A stretch of DNA of 32,102 nt from Acidobacteriota bacterium (GTDB lineage: Bacteria; Acidobacteriota; Vicinamibacteria; Vicinamibacterales; UBA823): positions 1 through 32,102 of the forward strand of contig PCAK01000014.1 of NCBI GenBank assembly GCA_002730525.1, written 5' to 3'. Every line of letters starts with the position of its first letter. Position 1 is the stretch's first letter. Below, one piece after another: positions 31,725 to 32,102 of the stretch. The position numbers were made by a program, and so were the translations under genes. The notes beneath the pieces were generated by a model. The model did not search any database and was not told where the DNA came from. It saw only the letters and a program-made list of their open reading frames with translations.

Positions 31725-31958
31725 TTAGCCCTCATCCTCTTCAGGTCTATCGTCGAGAGTCGTCTCCTCAAAGACGATACTGCCGACTTGATCCTTCTGT
31801 GCTGTGAGGTGCAGCTCCCCGTCAAGCGTGATCCGCCTAGGTATACCATCCGGGTACGCCGGACACACGACAACCTCACTCAACTCGGTCCCATCCGGCT
31901 GTTCCACTCCACCGAAGTGCCGACACCCGCGCTTGTGACAGTCAGGCTCTGCAATCAT
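31725..31958 (-). CDS. Small Cys-containing phage-associated protein
   Basis: A 77-residue protein with Cys residues near the N-terminus (DCHKRGCRHFGG) and CPAYPDGIPRRI in the middle, then a conserved-looking H-x10-G-x-I-x-F-E tail. Small proteins with CKHxxG ... CxAFPDGIP motifs accompany phage portal/head genes; the function is unknown, though the Cys/His pattern could bind zinc. ATG 31958 is supported by an AGGAG site eight bases upstream. It precedes the XkdF-like gene by three bases, so it is part of the same phage transcription unit. It appears intact, unlike its neighbour. Confidence 0.7.
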   Translation of the reverse strand: MIAEPDCHKRGCRHFGGVEQPDGTELSEVVVCPAYPDGIPRRITLDGELHLTAQKDQVGSIVFEETTLDDRPEEDEG

Positions 31959-32077
31959 TGCAACTGCTCCTCTTCTCGCAGGACATGGACGTCGGTCAGG
32001 CAGACCGTGTCCGGCTGACTGCGATTCAGCCCGAGGCCTCCTCGGAAGGCCGCCAGGCAGATAGCAGCACCCGGCAC
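31955..32077 (-). CDS. Possible short phage reading frame (40 residues)
   Basis: A GTG-started frame ends in TGA at 31955-31957, overlapping the ATG of the next gene as ATGA. It has a plausible C-terminal (QPDTVCLTDVHVLREEEQLQ). The overlap fits a compact phage operon, but the product matches no family I know and may be a truncated gene tail, since a stop lies a few codons upstream of the GTG. Confidence 0.3.
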   Translation of the reverse strand: MPGAAICLAAFRGGLGLNRSQPDTVCLTDVHVLREEEQLQ

Positions 32078-32102
32078 GCACGGACCTCAGCATGCACCGA
32101 TC

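Overview
The window is a high-GC (mostly mid-60s percent by eye) bacterial chromosome segment. Its gene set (PQQ-type beta-propellers with c-type cytochromes, a DUF5916 outer-membrane barrel, Tat-exported enzymes, tandem M48 proteases, dispersed intergenic hairpins) resembles an environmental Acidobacteriota genome, perhaps Vicinamibacteria. That placement is inference; no rRNA or other phylogenetic marker is present. No tRNA, CRISPR array or intact insertion sequence was seen.

Layout. 1-2.4 kb: a clearly lower-GC secreted Asp-box (sialidase-like) propeller gene, probably acquired. 2.8-4.9 kb: a plus-strand pair, PIG-L deacetylase and an M48 protease with a TerB-like tail. 5.0-7.6 kb: a frameshifted small secreted-protein relic, then a minus-strand pair (class II Fic protein overlapping an M48 protease with a TatA-like N-terminus) behind an AT-rich, palindrome-rich control region. 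7.8-12.6 kb: a tight five-gene minus-strand operon: BI-1 family membrane protein, arylsulfotransferase-like propeller, two U32 proteins resembling a UbiV/UbiU pair, and DoxX. 12.9-14.6 kb: periplasmic gamma-glutamyltransferase. 14.8-17.4 kb: a CHRD protein followed by a cytochrome c-PQQ propeller fusion. 17.5-20.3 kb: a divergent Tat-exported GH116 glycosidase.

20.3-21.1 kb is gene debris (CGNR zinc finger, response-regulator and MacB/FtsX-type permease ends) around an intact 50-residue zinc-ribbon gene. 21.1-23.6 kb: a dihaem cytochrome c overlapping a canonical PQQ alcohol dehydrogenase with a lanthanide-type Asp-x-Asp motif. 23.7-26.2 kb: the divergent DUF5916 barrel. 26.2-27.5 kb: a Tat-exported class V aminotransferase. 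27.6-28.2 kb: two truncated genes joined head to head at a perfect inverted repeat. 28.3-31.2 kb: a nucleoside-use operon (permease, secreted nucleoside hydrolase, ribokinase). 31.2-32.1 kb: a degraded phage head-gene cluster, including an XkdF-like gene with an in-frame amber codon where a Trp is expected.

How the genes work together. The periplasm appears devoted to scavenging and oxidation. Exported enzymes (GH116, GGT, nucleoside hydrolase, sialidase-like protein) would release sugars, amino acids and bases. The PQQ/cytochrome pairs would oxidise alcohols and pass electrons to the respiratory chain. The permease and ribokinase would bring in and phosphorylate ribose.

The most unusual structure is a family of two-hairpin intergenic elements (five loci between 12.8 and 31.3 kb). 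They sit between tandem, divergent and convergent genes alike, and one ends exactly where the phage relic is truncated. Together with at least six truncated gene ends, they suggest a segment reshaped by recombination, or in part by misassembly.
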